DNA from: CAVQBP01 sp964448105
Lineage (GTDB): Bacteria > Bacteroidota > Ignavibacteria > Ignavibacteriales > Ignavibacteriaceae
Assembly: GCA_964448105.1 (NCBI GenBank)
Contig: CAYUVK010000049.1
Coordinates: 1 to 36,487 of the forward strand
Length of the DNA: 36,487 nt
Direction of reading: 5' to 3'
Shown: positions 36,185 to 36,487 of the stretch, in pieces
Layout of the letters: the number at the start of each line of letters is the position of its first letter
How positions within the stretch are numbered: position 1 is the first letter of the stretch
Notes under the pieces: generated by a model
What the model saw: only the letters and a program-made list of their open reading frames with translations
What the model was told of the DNA's origin: nothing
Database searches by the model: none
Program-made: the position numbers and the translations under genes

Positions 36185-36487
36185 TCATAAGTCTATCTTA
36201 AATTCATTTATCACTATTTTATCTTCGGAGGCTAGCATCGTAAAAGTCTTTCGGTAAAACTTCTTAGAAATTCTACCCAGCCCGGCAGGAAACATTCTTG
36301 GATAAATTTGTTGAGAGAGAAAGAATTTCCCAGGTCTTTCTTTCTCAAAAGAAATATTGGATTGTACATTTTTGGGAGCCCATACAAACTCCATACGATA
36401 AAAAGCTAAAATCATCAATGCTATGCTGTGGACAAAAAGGGAAAAGTTCCAAAATAATTTTTTCAGGCTTTGTAAAGCTGCCCCGTC
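36185..36487 (-). CDS. Unidentified partial gene running off the right edge
   Basis: The minus-strand frame is open from the window edge to a TGA at 36185 (100 codons). It contains a hydrophobic segment (FSLFVHSIALMMILAFY) and then a basic C-terminal part (GRISKKFYRKTFTML). I do not recognise the family. The upstream part is outside the window, so an internal start or a non-coding frame cannot be excluded. A 36-codon frame (36078-36188) begins at an ATGA overlap with its stop codon, with no ribosome binding site. Confidence 0.4.
   Translation of the reverse strand, partial: DGAALQSLKKLFWNFSLFVHSIALMILAFYRMEFVWAPKNVQSNISFEKERPGKFFLSQQIYPRMFPAGLGRISKKFYRKTFTMLASEDKIVINEFKIDL

Noticed and set aside
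36078..36188. 36-codon minus-strand frame as a confident gene
   Set aside because: Only the ATGA overlap supports it; there is no ribosome binding site or recognisable sequence.

Overview
The window is AT-rich DNA from a member of the Bacteroidota/Ignavibacteriota group, most likely an ignavibacterium-like organism. The evidence is four secreted proteins ending in the type IX secretion (T9SS) type A sorting domain with the NYPNPFNP signature typical of Ignavibacteria and Calditrichota, a hybrid two-component system (HTCS) regulator, and a carboxypeptidase-regulatory-domain TonB-dependent receptor. No species can be named from the sequence alone.

Positions about 288 to 30863 (all minus strand) form one polysaccharide utilization locus whose enzymes fit a beta-1,3/1,6-glucan such as laminarin. 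Reading in the direction of transcription: an HTCS sensor-regulator (26685-30863); a DUF5107-TPR protein (23052-26393); a GH30 lipoprotein (21262-22767); a small mutarotase-fold protein (20133-21017); a six-gene operon made of a GPH-type sugar symporter, two tandem GH16 laminarinases, a GH94/GH149/GH161-like glucan phosphorylase, a TonB-dependent receptor and a T9SS beta-helix protein, closed by a strong terminator at 8142-8174; then a GH55-like/SMP-30 fusion, a GH5, a second GH30 and a DUF5107-T9SS protein. The inferred pathway is: surface GH16/GH30/GH5/GH55 enzymes cut the glucan, the receptor brings oligosaccharides across the outer membrane, the symporter moves them into the cytosol, and the phosphorylase releases glucose-1-phosphate. 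No SusD homologue is visible.

The most notable non-coding signal is a 44-bp block present three times (19911-19954, 22893-22936, 26535-26578), each 130-146 bp upstream of a start codon. It contains two 15-bp half-sites (TGTTACTATNNNCCG on the transcribed strand) in direct repeat with a period of 21 bp, as expected for an AraC-type HTCS dimer. It is the likely operator that ties the locus into one regulon.

Positions 31267-36487 are a different neighbourhood: a plus-strand membrane SGNH-hydrolase/TPR protein, a tRNA-Glu(CTC), a truncated DUF5060-type glycoside hydrolase next to the tRNA, a GH28 pectinase-like T9SS protein, and an unidentified reading frame that runs off the right edge.
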